Origin: Bacillus sp. AFS037270
GTDB lineage: Bacteria > Bacillota > Bacilli > Bacillales_B > DSM-18226
Length of the DNA: 64,000 nucleotides
Direction of reading: 5' to 3'
Assembly (NCBI RefSeq): GCF_002585305.1
Contig: NZ_NUNF01000026.1
Location: 14,922 to 78,921 of the forward strand
In this document: positions 1-7,925 of the stretch, in pieces
Numbering within the stretch: position 1 is the first letter of the stretch
How the letters are laid out: each line of letters starts with the position of its first letter
Translations under genes and position numbers: made by a program
The notes under the pieces: generated by a model
What the model was told of the DNA's origin: nothing
What the model saw: only the letters and a program-made list of their open reading frames with translations
Databases searched by the model: none

Positions 1-43
1 TTAACATTCTACCACAATCCACCAAAAACAAACCAATAATATG

Positions 44-57
44 CGAACTAGTATTCG
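44..57. promoter_or_regulatory. LexA (SOS) box-like palindrome
   Basis: CGAACTAGTATTCG matches the Bacillus LexA/DinR operator pattern CGAAC-N4-GTTCG with one mismatch in the right half. The site lies upstream of whatever reads leftward out of the window. In B. subtilis csbA is a neighbour of uvrB, an SOS gene, so this is probably the uvrB operator; that gene is outside the window and this remains inference. Confidence 0.5.
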
Positions 58-83
58 TTTTTTTGATTAAGTTTTTCAATTAG

Positions 84-110
84 AAAAAAGCCTGCCGTTA
101 ATCGACAGAC
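84..110 (-). terminator. Rho-independent terminator after csbA
   Basis: On the minus strand an 8-bp stem (GTCTGTCG / CGGCAGGC, with two G-T pairs) closes a 5-nt loop and is followed by six T. It lies about 20 bp past the csbA stop codon. Confidence 0.75.
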
Positions 111-129
111 TTACATTTGTGAATAGGTT

Positions 130-369
130 CTAGCTATTTTTAACTGCCCGCGGTTTCATCCTGGCTGCCAGCCAGAAGCCGGCTGTAAGTGAAAAGGCAT
201 CAATAACAATCAGGTAAAAGGTGTCGGTATAGCCTTTGTAAACTGACCCAGCAATCAGTGCCACGGTTAAAACAAGGCCGATAACGCGATTGTAAGTGAC
301 CCGTGAAAAAAGCAAAACCAGTAATCCAGGCATAGTTAGTGCCGAAAATATCCTAATAATCTCAAACAT
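130..369 (-). CDS. csbA: CsbA-like small membrane protein
   Basis: A 79-residue, very hydrophobic protein with about three membrane segments and a basic C-terminus. It resembles CsbA (DUF2198), a sigma-B-controlled stress protein of unknown biochemical role in B. subtilis, including the central KGYT-(D/E)-T segment. I take the ATG at 369 rather than the GTG six bases upstream because GAGGT is then correctly spaced. It follows panF by 76 bp with no terminator between, so read-through is possible. No convincing sigma-B promoter was seen directly upstream. Assignment rests on sequence resemblance and the expected uvrB/minJ neighbourhood. Confidence 0.75.
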   Translation of the reverse strand: MFEIIRIFSALTMPGLLVLLFSRVTYNRVIGLVLTVALIAGSVYKGYTDTFYLIVIDAFSLTAGFWLAARMKPRAVKNS

Positions 370-445
370 GGGCACACCTCATTTATAAATCTCGTTAATT
401 ATTAATTCTAAAAACTAATCCATAAAATTGCAACTAAAATATTCC

Positions 446-1897
446 TTAAACCTTTGCCTTCTCAAAGCCAGCCGCTTCCTTTTGCTGTGATACTAGACTA
501 ACAATGATAAATCCTAACAGTGACAGAACAATCGGCATGACAACCGTATGCAGTCCAAAGGCATTCGGATAAAAACGATCTAATAAAATATAAGAACCCA
601 TTCCAATAATCATTGATGTGATTGCTCCGTACTTATTGCCCTTACTCCAATACAAGCCTAAAATAACTGGCCAAATAAACACAGATTCCAGTCCGCCAAA
701 AGAAAATAGATTCAGCCATACAATTAAATCGGGAGGACTTAATGCGAGAATAATCACGATAATCCCAATAATGGCGGTTACACTGAAGCTCACCTTTTTA
801 ATTTGTTTGTCCTCGGCATCCGGCTTGATGTAATTCAAATAGATATCCTTTACCAAAGCAGAGCTCACCAAGATCAGCAAAGCATCGACTGTTGACATAA
901 TCGCAGCCATTGGGGCTGCTAGTACAATTCCAGCAACAAACGGCGGCAAAACTTTCATTGATAACAATGGCATCACAGTATCACCGATTTTTATCCCTGG
1001 GAGTACTGGTCTTGCAAACACGCCAATCAAGTGCATCCCGAGCATGATAAAGCCGACCACAACCGTCCCAATAATGATCGCATTGTGCATAGCTTTTGAA
1101 TTTTTGTAAGACATCGCCCTGACTGTAATTTGCGGAAGGCCGACAACCCCAACGCCAACCAAAATCCAAAACGATGAAACGTAGGCCGGGGTTAAATTGT
1201 GCTGTGCGCCAAACGGGCTGATGAGGTTTGGATTCTCCGCCGCTAAATCAGAGATGATGTTCGAAACCCCTCCGCCTGCTTTAATCGTTGCAATCAATAA
1301 AATCAACGTTCCTGCAAACATCACGACACCTTGAACCGTATCGGTGAGTGCAACCGCTCGGAAGCCGCCGACAATGACAAACACAAGAACAGAAAAGGCA
1401 AAAATCAGTAAGGCGGTTGAATAAGGCATGCCAGTCAGCGATTCTACTAGGCGCGCCCCGCCAATCCATTGCGCCGTCATCGATGAAAAAAGGAAAATAA
1501 TAATACTTGCCGCTGACAAGATCACAACCGTTTTACTTTTATACCGTTCCTTTAGAAAGTCGATTAAGGTGATCGCCTTATACTGACGGGCCACGATGGC
1601 AAATTTTTTCCCGAGGACCATTAAGGTAAAATAACCGGTTACAAGCTGGGCCATGGCAAGTAGAACCCAGCCTAACCCTTGAGTATAGGCAATTCCAGGA
1701 CCGCCGATAAAACTGCTGGCACTGCCGTAAGTGGCCACCATGGTCATGGCTAGGATGAACCCTCCCATTTGACGTTCCCCTAAGAAATACCCTTCTAAAA
1801 AAGATTCGGATTTGAGTACCAATTTGTTTGACCAAATTCCTACCGCAAAGATAATCAATAAGAAAATAATTAATGGTGTAATAACAGCCCAGTTCAC
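446..1897 (-). CDS. panF: Sodium/pantothenate symporter
   Basis: A 483-residue sodium:solute symporter (SSS family) with about 12-13 membrane helices. The N-terminal part has the family's FLGERQMGGF and ATYGSASSFIGGPG segments, typical of PanF, which imports pantothenate (vitamin B5) for coenzyme A synthesis with Na+. The start is GTG, preceded by GAGGAGGAG, and overlaps the stop codon of the upstream yhdT-like gene (GTGA), so translation is coupled. Length equals that of known PanF proteins. The yhdT-panF pairing is the same as in E. coli. Substrate is inferred from family and pairing. Confidence 0.9.
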   Translation of the reverse strand: MNWAVITPLIIFLLIIFAVGIWSNKLVLKSESFLEGYFLGERQMGGFILAMTMVATYGSASSFIGGPGIAYTQGLGWVLLAMAQLVTGYFTLMVLGKKFAIVARQYKAITLIDFLKERYKSKTVVILSAASIIIFLFSSMTAQWIGGARLVESLTGMPYSTALLIFAFSVLVFVIVGGFRAVALTDTVQGVVMFAGTLILLIATIKAGGGVSNIISDLAAENPNLISPFGAQHNLTPAYVSSFWILVGVGVVGLPQITVRAMSYKNSKAMHNAIIIGTVVVGFIMLGMHLIGVFARPVLPGIKIGDTVMPLLSMKVLPPFVAGIVLAAPMAAIMSTVDALLILVSSALVKDIYLNYIKPDAEDKQIKKVSFSVTAIIGIIVIILALSPPDLIVWLNLFSFGGLESVFIWPVILGLYWSKGNKYGAITSMIIGMGSYILLDRFYPNAFGLHTVVMPIVLSLLGFIIVSLVSQQKEAAGFEKAKV

Positions 1898-2175
1898 TTG
1901 TTCTCCTCCTCTACATCAAAGGGGATGTCTTGGAAGAGATATCTTACTGTGAAAATCACAAGGATAATCATAACAATGGAGCCGAGAATGCAGCTGTAAA
2001 AGAACCAGGCCGGCAGACCCAATACGTATGTATAGTCCTTGACATTAGCTGAGCCGAGTCCGTAGCCAAATCCATACCAAATGATAAAATTGATGATAAC
2101 GAGAATAACGCCAATTAGTGCTTCTTTATGGGCAATTTTAAAACGCTTGTCCATTGAATCCACAGATTTCTTCAA
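1894..2175 (-). CDS. YhdT family (DUF997) small membrane protein
   Basis: A 93-residue protein with two membrane helices (about residues 18-40 and 55-80) and an acidic tail. It matches the YhdT/DUF997 family, which travels with panF in many bacteria and may be an accessory subunit of the symporter; its exact role is unknown. The start is TTG at 2175 with AGGGGTG eight bases upstream; an ATG at 2154 is a less likely alternative. Its stop overlaps the panF start codon. Confidence 0.8.
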   Translation of the reverse strand: MKKSVDSMDKRFKIAHKEALIGVILVIINFIIWYGFGYGLGSANVKDYTYVLGLPAWFFYSCILGSIVMIILVIFTVRYLFQDIPFDVEEENK

Positions 2176-2210
2176 ACTTTTACACCCCTAGTATGTATGC
2201 ATTTTTTAAT

Positions 2211-2230
2211 CTAACTTTTTACCAAGTTAG
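2211..2230. promoter_or_regulatory. Inverted repeat upstream of yhdT-panF
   Basis: CTAACTT and AAGTTAG, seven-base perfect arms around six bases, sit 36 bp upstream of the yhdT start in the gap shared with the divergent doxX gene. It could be an operator or a 5' leader hairpin. No regulator is assigned. Confidence 0.35.
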
Positions 2231-2390
2231 AACATTTTACCACAAATATGAAGAAAAACTTACTATCATACTTTTGAAACTTGACCATTAATTTTTATAA
2301 GTTTTCATTTCGTTTAAAAAACTATATGGTTTACTATTTAATAGGAAAAATCTACTGTAATTTGAAAAATTAATCAGTACTATTTTCTTA

Positions 2391-2419
2391 TTGATAAACA
2401 CAACGAGATAAATGATAAT
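2391..2419 (+). promoter_or_regulatory. Sigma-A promoter of the doxX gene
   Basis: TTGATA, 17-bp spacer, GATAAT. The -10 element lies inside the Fur box, so Fur binding would block it. Confidence 0.5.
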
Positions 2420-2432
2420 GATTATCAATATC
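2414..2432. promoter_or_regulatory. Fur box
   Basis: GATAATGATTATCAATATC matches 18 of 19 positions of the classic Fur consensus GATAATGATTATCATTATC. It lies 22 bp before the doxX start and overlaps the predicted -10 element, the arrangement expected for iron repression. Confidence 0.85.
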
Positions 2433-2453
2433 ATTGACTCAGGGGGTTTTGTT

Positions 2454-2966
2454 ATGTTTATTCAATTTTTAAAGGAAAACCGTTATGTCCCATTTCTACT
2501 TACTGTATTTCGACTCTATCTTGGATGGGAATGGTTAACTGCTGGCTGGGGGAAAATCTCCGGTGGGAAATTTGATGCAAGCGGCTTTATGGTTGGAGCA
2601 GTAAAAAATATGTCAGGTGATCACCCTTCTGTTCAACCTTGGTGGGGACATTTTTTAAATGAGTTTGCTATTCCATATGTTGATTTATTTAATGTAATGG
2701 TTCCATGGGGAGAGTTTTTAGTAGGGGCGGCATTAATTTTGGGGATTTTTACTTCATTTTCTGCTCTTATGGGACTTACGATGAACTTTGCCTATATGTT
2801 GTCTGGCACAACTAGTACGAATCCTCAAATGGTTTTACTAGGAATGTTTATTCTGGTGGCAGGAACGAATGCTGGAAAAATTGGAGTAGATCGTTGGGTT
2901 ATTCCAATGCTGCAGAAATGGTTCTTTAAAAAAACTGGGAAAGAACAATTTCCGCAAAGCGCGTAA
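2454..2966 (+). CDS. DoxX family membrane protein, iron-regulated
   Basis: A 170-residue membrane protein with four predicted helices and the DoxX-family pattern: an N-terminal (R)LYLGWEWLTAGWGKI segment and a central WGEFLVGAALILG segment. DoxX relatives range from thiosulfate:quinone oxidoreductase subunits to redox-stress proteins, so a precise function cannot be given. I place the start at the ATG at 2454 because AGGGGG lies seven bases upstream; the longer reading from 2412 would begin inside the Fur box and promoter. It is a single-gene unit followed by a strong terminator. The Fur box suggests expression under iron limitation. Confidence 0.85.
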   Translation: MFIQFLKENRYVPFLLTVFRLYLGWEWLTAGWGKISGGKFDASGFMVGAVKNMSGDHPSVQPWWGHFLNEFAIPYVDLFNVMVPWGEFLVGAALILGIFTSFSALMGLTMNFAYMLSGTTSTNPQMVLLGMFILVAGTNAGKIGVDRWVIPMLQKWFFKKTGKEQFPQSA

Positions 2967-3004
2967 TAAAAATCGCCCTTCTCATTTAAAGGAGGGCGAT
3001 TTTA
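2967..3004. terminator. Bidirectional terminator between doxX and czcD
   Basis: AAAATCGCCCT and AGGGCGATTTT arms around a 13-base loop, with A/T tracts on both sides. It can serve the convergent doxX (+) and czcD (-) genes. Confidence 0.85.
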
Positions 3005-3022
3005 GTATAGTGAGTAATTTAC

Positions 3023-3952
3023 TTAATTACATGTCCCATGTGGACTTGGACATCCGTTAGCTTCTTTCTCAACCTGAATGGTACTGTGTTCAATATGAAA
3101 CTCATCATGAAGTATTTTTTGCGATTGTGACAGGATTTTATCATGCACGCCATCGTCAAAAATCGTCATATGACAGCTAAGAACAGGATATCCTGAAGTA
3201 ATGGTCCAAATGTGCAGGTCATGAATCTCCTTAACGTTAGGGATCTTGCACAATGCCTTTTTCACTTGAGATATATCAATCTGGGACGGGGCCCCTTCCA
3301 TCAAGATATGAAAAGAATCTTTTGTTACCCGGTAACCACTGATGAGAATTAGTACAGCAACAATGATACTGGCAATCGGGTCGGCAATCCCCCAGCCTAA
3401 AAACATGATTAGCAGGGCGGCAACAATTGCTCCTACCGAACCGAGCATATCACCCAGTACGTGGAGGAAGGCGCTTTTGACATTCAGGTTTTCTTCCTTG
3501 TCACCCTTCATCAAAATCCAAGCCGCAATGATATTGACTAATAATCCGGTCACAGAAATCATTAGCATCCCGGTACTCTGGACTTCCGGCGGATTGAAAA
3601 AGCGTTGAAAGGCCTCAAAAAAGATATAAATAGAGATAATCACAAGCGTTAAACCATTTAAGGCGGCAGCAATAATTTCAAACCGCTTATAGCCGTAGGT
3701 TTTTTCCTGTGAGACCTTTTTCTCACCAAGCTGTAAAGCGTAAAAGCTTAATCCAAGTGCAGCCGCATCGCTCAGCATATGGCCTGCATCCGACAATAGT
3801 GCAAGGCTGTTTGTAACAATACCGCCAATCACTTCTACTATCATAAAGGCAGCTATTAAAAGGAAAGAACTTAATAGTGCTTTTTTATTACTTGTATGTG
3901 AATGTCCATGCGAGTGGCCGTGTGAATGGCCGTGATGGTGATGATGACCCAT
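3023..3952 (-). CDS. czcD: Cation diffusion facilitator (Zn/Cd/Co efflux)
   Basis: A 309-residue CDF transporter. The N-terminus is a histidine-rich metal-binding tail (HHHHHGHSHGHSHGHSH), followed by six membrane helices and a C-terminal cytoplasmic domain (about 210-309). The HMLSDA segment in TM2 and HVLGD in TM5 provide the His/Asp zinc site of CzcD-type exporters. It swaps cytoplasmic Zn2+/Cd2+/Co2+ for H+ or K+. It lies 105 bp downstream of cadA in the same direction with no clear terminator between, so it may be co-expressed with cadC-cadA. Confidence 0.9.
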   Translation of the reverse strand: MGHHHHHGHSHGHSHGHSHTSNKKALLSSFLLIAAFMIVEVIGGIVTNSLALLSDAGHMLSDAAALGLSFYALQLGEKKVSQEKTYGYKRFEIIAAALNGLTLVIISIYIFFEAFQRFFNPPEVQSTGMLMISVTGLLVNIIAAWILMKGDKEENLNVKSAFLHVLGDMLGSVGAIVAALLIMFLGWGIADPIASIIVAVLILISGYRVTKDSFHILMEGAPSQIDISQVKKALCKIPNVKEIHDLHIWTITSGYPVLSCHMTIFDDGVHDKILSQSQKILHDEFHIEHSTIQVEKEANGCPSPHGTCN

Positions 3953-4057
3953 GTTGATCCCCCCAGAGCTCTTAAAAGTTAAGTCGCTCTCTTCTCTTTC
4001 TAAAACGAAAATGTTCCGATTAAGGCTAGTCTTTTCAAATCTTTATTTTTCAATTCA

Positions 4058-6130
4058 TCATTCTTTATCTTTAACTCTTAATAATCGTAACCCGTTTAAG
4101 GTCACAAGCAATGTCACACCCATATCCGCAAAAATGGCGATCCACAAGGTCAGCCAGCCCGGAACGACTAAGAGGAGAGCAAGCAATTTGAAAACAATCG
4201 ATAAAGTAATATTCTGCTTGATAATTTGCAGCGTTTTACGGCTTAATTTAATGGTGAAAGGAAGTTTCTTTAAATCGTCGTTCATCAAAGCAATGTCGGC
4301 AGTCTCGAGGGCAGTGTCGGTTCCTGCCCCGCCCATCGCAATTCCGACGGTAGCAGCAGCCAGTGCCGGTGCATCGTTCACTCCGTCACCAACCATAGCA
4401 ACCCTGCCGTACTGAGCTTTTAATTTTTTTATAAACGTTAATTTATCTTCCGGAAGCAGCTCTGATTCTACTTGATTAACTCCCGTCTCACGGGCAATCG
4501 CTTCAGCTGTGATATGGTTATCTCCTGTAAGCAATATGGTTTGCTTAATGCCTAACTGCTGGAGTCGTTCAATGACAAGTCGGCTGCTGTCACGAACCTC
4601 ATCAGCGACCGCAATCAAACCAAGTATCTCTTGATCATTTCCGGCAATCATAACGGTCTTTCCTTGTTCTTGCAGGTAAGAAACTTTTTCTAATACAGCT
4701 TCTGGCACTTCTTCAAATAACTTCACGTTGCCAACACGATATTCCGTTCCATCTACAACCCCTTTTATTCCTTTTCCTGTAATGGACAAGAAATCCTCTA
4801 CCACATAATTCTGCGGAAGATGCGCTGCCTTTTTTATTATGGCAGAAGCAAGTGGGTGCTGTGATTTACTCTCAAGTGCCGCAACCACTCCTAGGAGCTT
4901 TTCATCATATGTGAAGTTCACGAAATCCGTCACTACTGGAACCCCTTTGGTTAGTGTTCCGGTTTTATCAAACGCAATAGCCTTCAATGCTCCTGCTTCT
5001 TCTAAAAAACTCCCGCCTTTGATGAGCACGCCATTTCGTGCTCCGTTGCCAATTGCGGTAACAATGGAAACAGGCGTTGAAATGACTAGTGCACAAGGAC
5101 AGCCAACCACTAATACCGCGAGCCCCTGATAGATCCATTCCTGCCAGCCTGCACCAAAGAACAGGGGAGGAACAACGGCTACAAGTACGGCTACAAGGAT
5201 AATAACTGGCGTATAGTACTTAGCGAAGCGGTCAACAAACTGTTGTGACGGGGCTTTTTCCGCCTGTGCTTCTTCAACTAAATGAATGATTTTCGCAATC
5301 GTTGTGTCATCCACCAGTTTCGTTACTTTTATTTTTAAAAAGCCTGCTTCATTGAGGGTACCGGCAAATACTTCATCCTCAACGCCTCTTTCAACCGGAA
5401 CTGATTCACCTGTGATCGCAGCTTGATTGATCGTGGATGTTCCCTCTATAATTACCCCATCCATCGCTATCATTTGGCCGGGTTTCACCAGCATATGATC
5501 GCCAATTTCGATATCTTCCGCTTTTAAAAGAAGTTCTTTTCCGTTGCGGACGACAAGTGCTTCTGTAGGAGCATGTTCCATCAGTGCACGAATCGAATTT
5601 CTGGCTTTATCCATGGAATAGCCCTCGAGGACCTCACTAATCGCGAAGAGGATGACAACTACTGCCCCTTCTCGCCATTCACCAATAATGGCGGCACCAA
5701 TGATTGCAATCGTCATGAGCGTTTTCATGTCGAAATCAAAGCGTGTTAAGTTTGTTAAGCCTGTTTTAAACAGTGGATATCCACCTATTAAAATAGCGGC
5801 GGCAAAAAGGATATTTTCCGAAAAAATATAGCCTGCAAGCAGGAATAATAGTGATAATCCTAAAAGAGAGTAGCGTTTCCAAAACGGCTCTGTTGGGATA
5901 ACGGCTTGCTTTTCTTTTTCAGGGACAAGTGTTAATTTTTCAAAAGCACCTGCTTTATGCAGTTCTTCAAGGCTTGTGTTTCCATAGACTGTGAGCTTGG
6001 AAGCTCCGAAATTTACTTTGGCATCAACAACACCATCCAGGTGCTGTACGTTCTTTTCGAACTTGGCGGCGCAGCTTGTTCAGGAAAAGCCTTGAACACG
6101 ATAGACTTGTTTCTCAGACGCTTCACTCAC
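4058..6130 (-). CDS. cadA: Cd/Zn-exporting P1B-ATPase; in-frame TGA, candidate selenoprotein
   Basis: Read through one TGA this is a complete 690-residue CadA-type ATPase. The GTG start at 6130 follows GGAGGTGG inside the end of cadC and overlaps it. Domains: N-terminal HMA metal-binding domain (about 8-75), TM1-2 (about 85-135), actuator with TGES (about 241), CPC transport motif (344-346), phosphorylation loop DKTGT (about 388), GDGVNDAP hinge, last TM pair. The TGA at 6080-6082 is codon 17, in [17 protein letters not shown], where relatives have GF(S/T)CTxCA. It therefore replaces the first Cys of CxxC, giving UxxC. No other lesion occurs over 690 codons. Without readthrough, only an N-truncated protein from about 5728 would be made. 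Either selenocysteine insertion, or a nonsense mutation or read error. Confidence 0.8.
6043..6075 (-). promoter_or_regulatory. Possible bacterial SECIS hairpin after the cadA TGA
   Basis: In the mRNA, GCUG and CAGC form a lower stem, followed by a short G-U/C-G extension after one mismatch. An upper stem GUUC/GAAC closes a GAAAA loop. The loop begins 21 nt after the UGA and its first base is G, within the published loose rules for bacterial SECIS elements. The six-nt bulge on the 5' side is a weakness. Prediction by eye only. Confidence 0.4.
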
Positions 6131-6491
6131 GGCCAGCCACCTCCTTCTGATGTGCAAAAGCAATATGGATTAATTGTTTGACGTGATCATCATCAAGGGA
6201 ATAATAGGCAAGCTTTCCCTCTTTACGGTATTTTGCAAGGCCAAGGCCTTTTAGGTGACGCAGATGGTGGGAAGCTGTTGCAGTAGTCGCCCCGACAATA
6301 TGGGCAACATCACAAACACATAGCTCTTCTTCAAGTGTTAAGGCATAAGCAATTTTCAAACGGGTTTCGTCTGATAAAGCTTTAAAAAGCTTGGTTACAT
6401 CGACGATATTTCCGTTCGTGATCTGCTGTTTGACTCGGGTGGTTTTCTCGCTATCGATACAGGTAACTTCGCAAACATCCTGTTCTTTCAT
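6123..6491 (-). CDS. cadC: ArsR/SmtB-family metal sensor repressor
   Basis: A 122-residue winged-helix repressor of the CadC type. It has an N-terminal cysteine pair (C7, C11) and the ELCVCD motif in the metal-sensing helix, the thiolate ligands that bind Cd2+, Pb2+ or Zn2+ in S. aureus CadC. The recognition helix lies in TTATASHHLRHLKGLGL. It is the first gene of the block; its stop codon lies inside the cadA start region, so the two are translationally coupled. Two CadC-type operators precede it, so it should repress its own operon and release it when metal is bound. Confidence 0.92.
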   Translation of the reverse strand: MKEQDVCEVTCIDSEKTTRVKQQITNGNIVDVTKLFKALSDETRLKIAYALTLEEELCVCDVAHIVGATTATASHHLRHLKGLGLAKYRKEGKLAYYSLDDDHVKQLIHIAFAHQKEVAGRE

Positions 6492-6508
6492 TTCTAGTCA
6501 CCTTCTTC

Positions 6509-6528
6509 ATTCAAATGATCGTTTGATT
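6509..6528. promoter_or_regulatory. CadC-type operator, copy 1 (downstream)
   Basis: ATTCAAATGATCGTTTGATT resembles the cad operator inverted repeat TCAAA-N6-TTTGA. It overlaps the downstream edge of the -10 element. Confidence 0.65.
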
Positions 6529-6554
6529 ATATGATATTCAAATGAGTGTTTGAA
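6526..6554 (-). promoter_or_regulatory. cadC promoter
   Basis: On the minus strand TTCAAA (6549-6554), 17-bp spacer, and a perfect TATAAT (6526-6531). Both elements fall in or next to the two operators. Confidence 0.6.
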
Positions 6555-6555
6555 T
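6536..6555. promoter_or_regulatory. CadC-type operator, copy 2 (core)
   Basis: ATTCAAATGAGTGTTTGAAT is a seven-base perfect inverted repeat (ATTCAAA / TTTGAAT) that matches the CadC operator form and covers the -35/spacer region. Confidence 0.8.
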
Positions 6556-6649
6556 GTCAATGAAATTGTGTGTTAATTTTGGAGATATTAATAAAGTGGG
6601 TAGTTCGTTATTTATTAGAATAAAAAACGTTTTATTATAAGTCTGTGCT

Positions 6650-7860
6650 ATTTATGACCTGTTCTGTCAAACTTCGGACTCCCTTCATGAATTTTTGACC
6701 TGGCTTGTCCGAACCTCGGGCTACTTCGGACTCACATCATGAATTTTTGACCTGGCCTGTCCGAACCTAAGGCCACTTCGGACTCGCTTCATGAATTTTT
6801 GACCTGGCTTGTCCGAACCTCGAACTACTTCGGACTCGCTTCATGAATTTCTGAGCTGGCCTGTCCGAACCTCGGGTCACTTCGGACTCCCTTCATGAAT
6901 TTTTGACCTGGCTTGTCCGAACCTCGAACTACTTCGGACTCATATCATGAATTTTTGAGCTGGCCTGTCCGAACCTAAGGCCACTTCGGACTCGCTTCAT
7001 GAATTTTTGACCTGGCTTGTCCGAACCTCGAACTACTTCGGACTCACATCATGAATTTTTGAGCTGGCCTGTCCGAACCTCGGGCTTCTTCGGACTCGCT
7101 TCATGAATTTTTGAGCTGGCCTGTCCGAACCTGAGGCCACTTCGGACTCGCTTCATGAATTTTTGACCTGACCTGTCCGAACCTCGAACTACTTCGGACT
7201 CGCTTCATGAATTTTTGACCTGGCCTGTCCGAACCTCGAACTACTTCGGACTCGCTTCATGAATTTTTGAGCTGGCCTGTCCGAACCTCGAACTACTTCG
7301 GACTCCCTTCATGAATTTCTGAGCTGGCCTGTCCGAACCTGAGGCCACTTCGGACTCGCTTCATGAATTTTTAACCTGGCCTGTCCGAACCTCGAACTAC
7401 TTCGGACTCGCTTCATGAATTTTTGACCTGGCCTGTCCGAACCTGAGGCTTCTTCGGACTCGCTCCATGAATTTTTGCCCTGGCCTGTCCGAACCTCGAA
7501 CTACTTCGGACTCACCTCATGAATTTTTGAGCTGGCCTGTCCGAACCTCGAACTACTTCGGACTCGCTTCATGAATTTTTGAGCTGGCCTGTCCGAACCT
7601 CGGACTACTTCGGACTCCCTTCATGAATTTTTGACCTGGCTTGTCCGAACCTCGGACTACTTCGGACTCGCTTCATGAATTTTTGAGCTGGCCTGTCCGA
7701 ACCTCGAACTACTTCGGACTCACCTCATGAATTTTTGACCTGGCTTGTCCGAACCTCAGGCTACTTCGGACACGCTTCATGAATTTTTAAACTGGCCTGT
7801 CCGAACCTCGGGCCACTTCGGACTCGCTTCATGAATTTTTAAACTGGCCTGTCCGAACTT
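6650..7860. repeat. Tandem array of 23 copies of a 52-bp unit
   Basis: The heptamer TTCGGAC recurs at 6673 and then every 52 bp without slippage to 7817 (23 units), with a degenerate partial unit on the left and a final half unit on the right. Each unit contains GTCCGAA, an 11-bp variable loop, TTCGGAC (a hairpin), then a near-constant spacer with CTTCATGAATTTTTGA. Variation is concentrated in the loop (CTCGAACTA, CTAAGGCCA, CTCGGGCTA types) and at a GACC/GAGC dinucleotide. It fills the gap between cadC and the ykoT-like gene. A 52-bp period is not a multiple of three, so it is not a coding repeat. Confidence 0.97.
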
Positions 7861-7896
7861 TATGAGAATTAAGATTACATATATACCCTTTTAACA

Positions 7897-7923
7897 CAAA
7901 AAAAGAACCCAATGGGTCCTTTT
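7897..7923 (-). terminator. Terminator after the ykoT-like gene
   Basis: On the minus strand AAGGACCC-ATT-GGGTTCTT forms an eight-bp stem followed by a T run, two bases past the stop codon. Confidence 0.85.
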
Positions 7924-7925
7924 CA

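Noticed and set aside
2412..2453. Upstream ATG for doxX
   Set aside because: It would start inside the Fur box and -10 element; the ATG at 2454 has a proper RBS.
3951..4415. Plus-strand reading frame of 154 codons opposite cadA
   Set aside because: It is the antisense of the conserved cadA C-terminus, has no RBS and no recognisable product.
6650..7860. 52-bp array as a CRISPR array
   Set aside because: Spacers are not unique; the whole 52-bp unit is repeated with few variants. No cas genes are present.
6650..7860. 52-bp array as a coding repeat
   Set aside because: 52 is not divisible by three and no long reading frame crosses the array.
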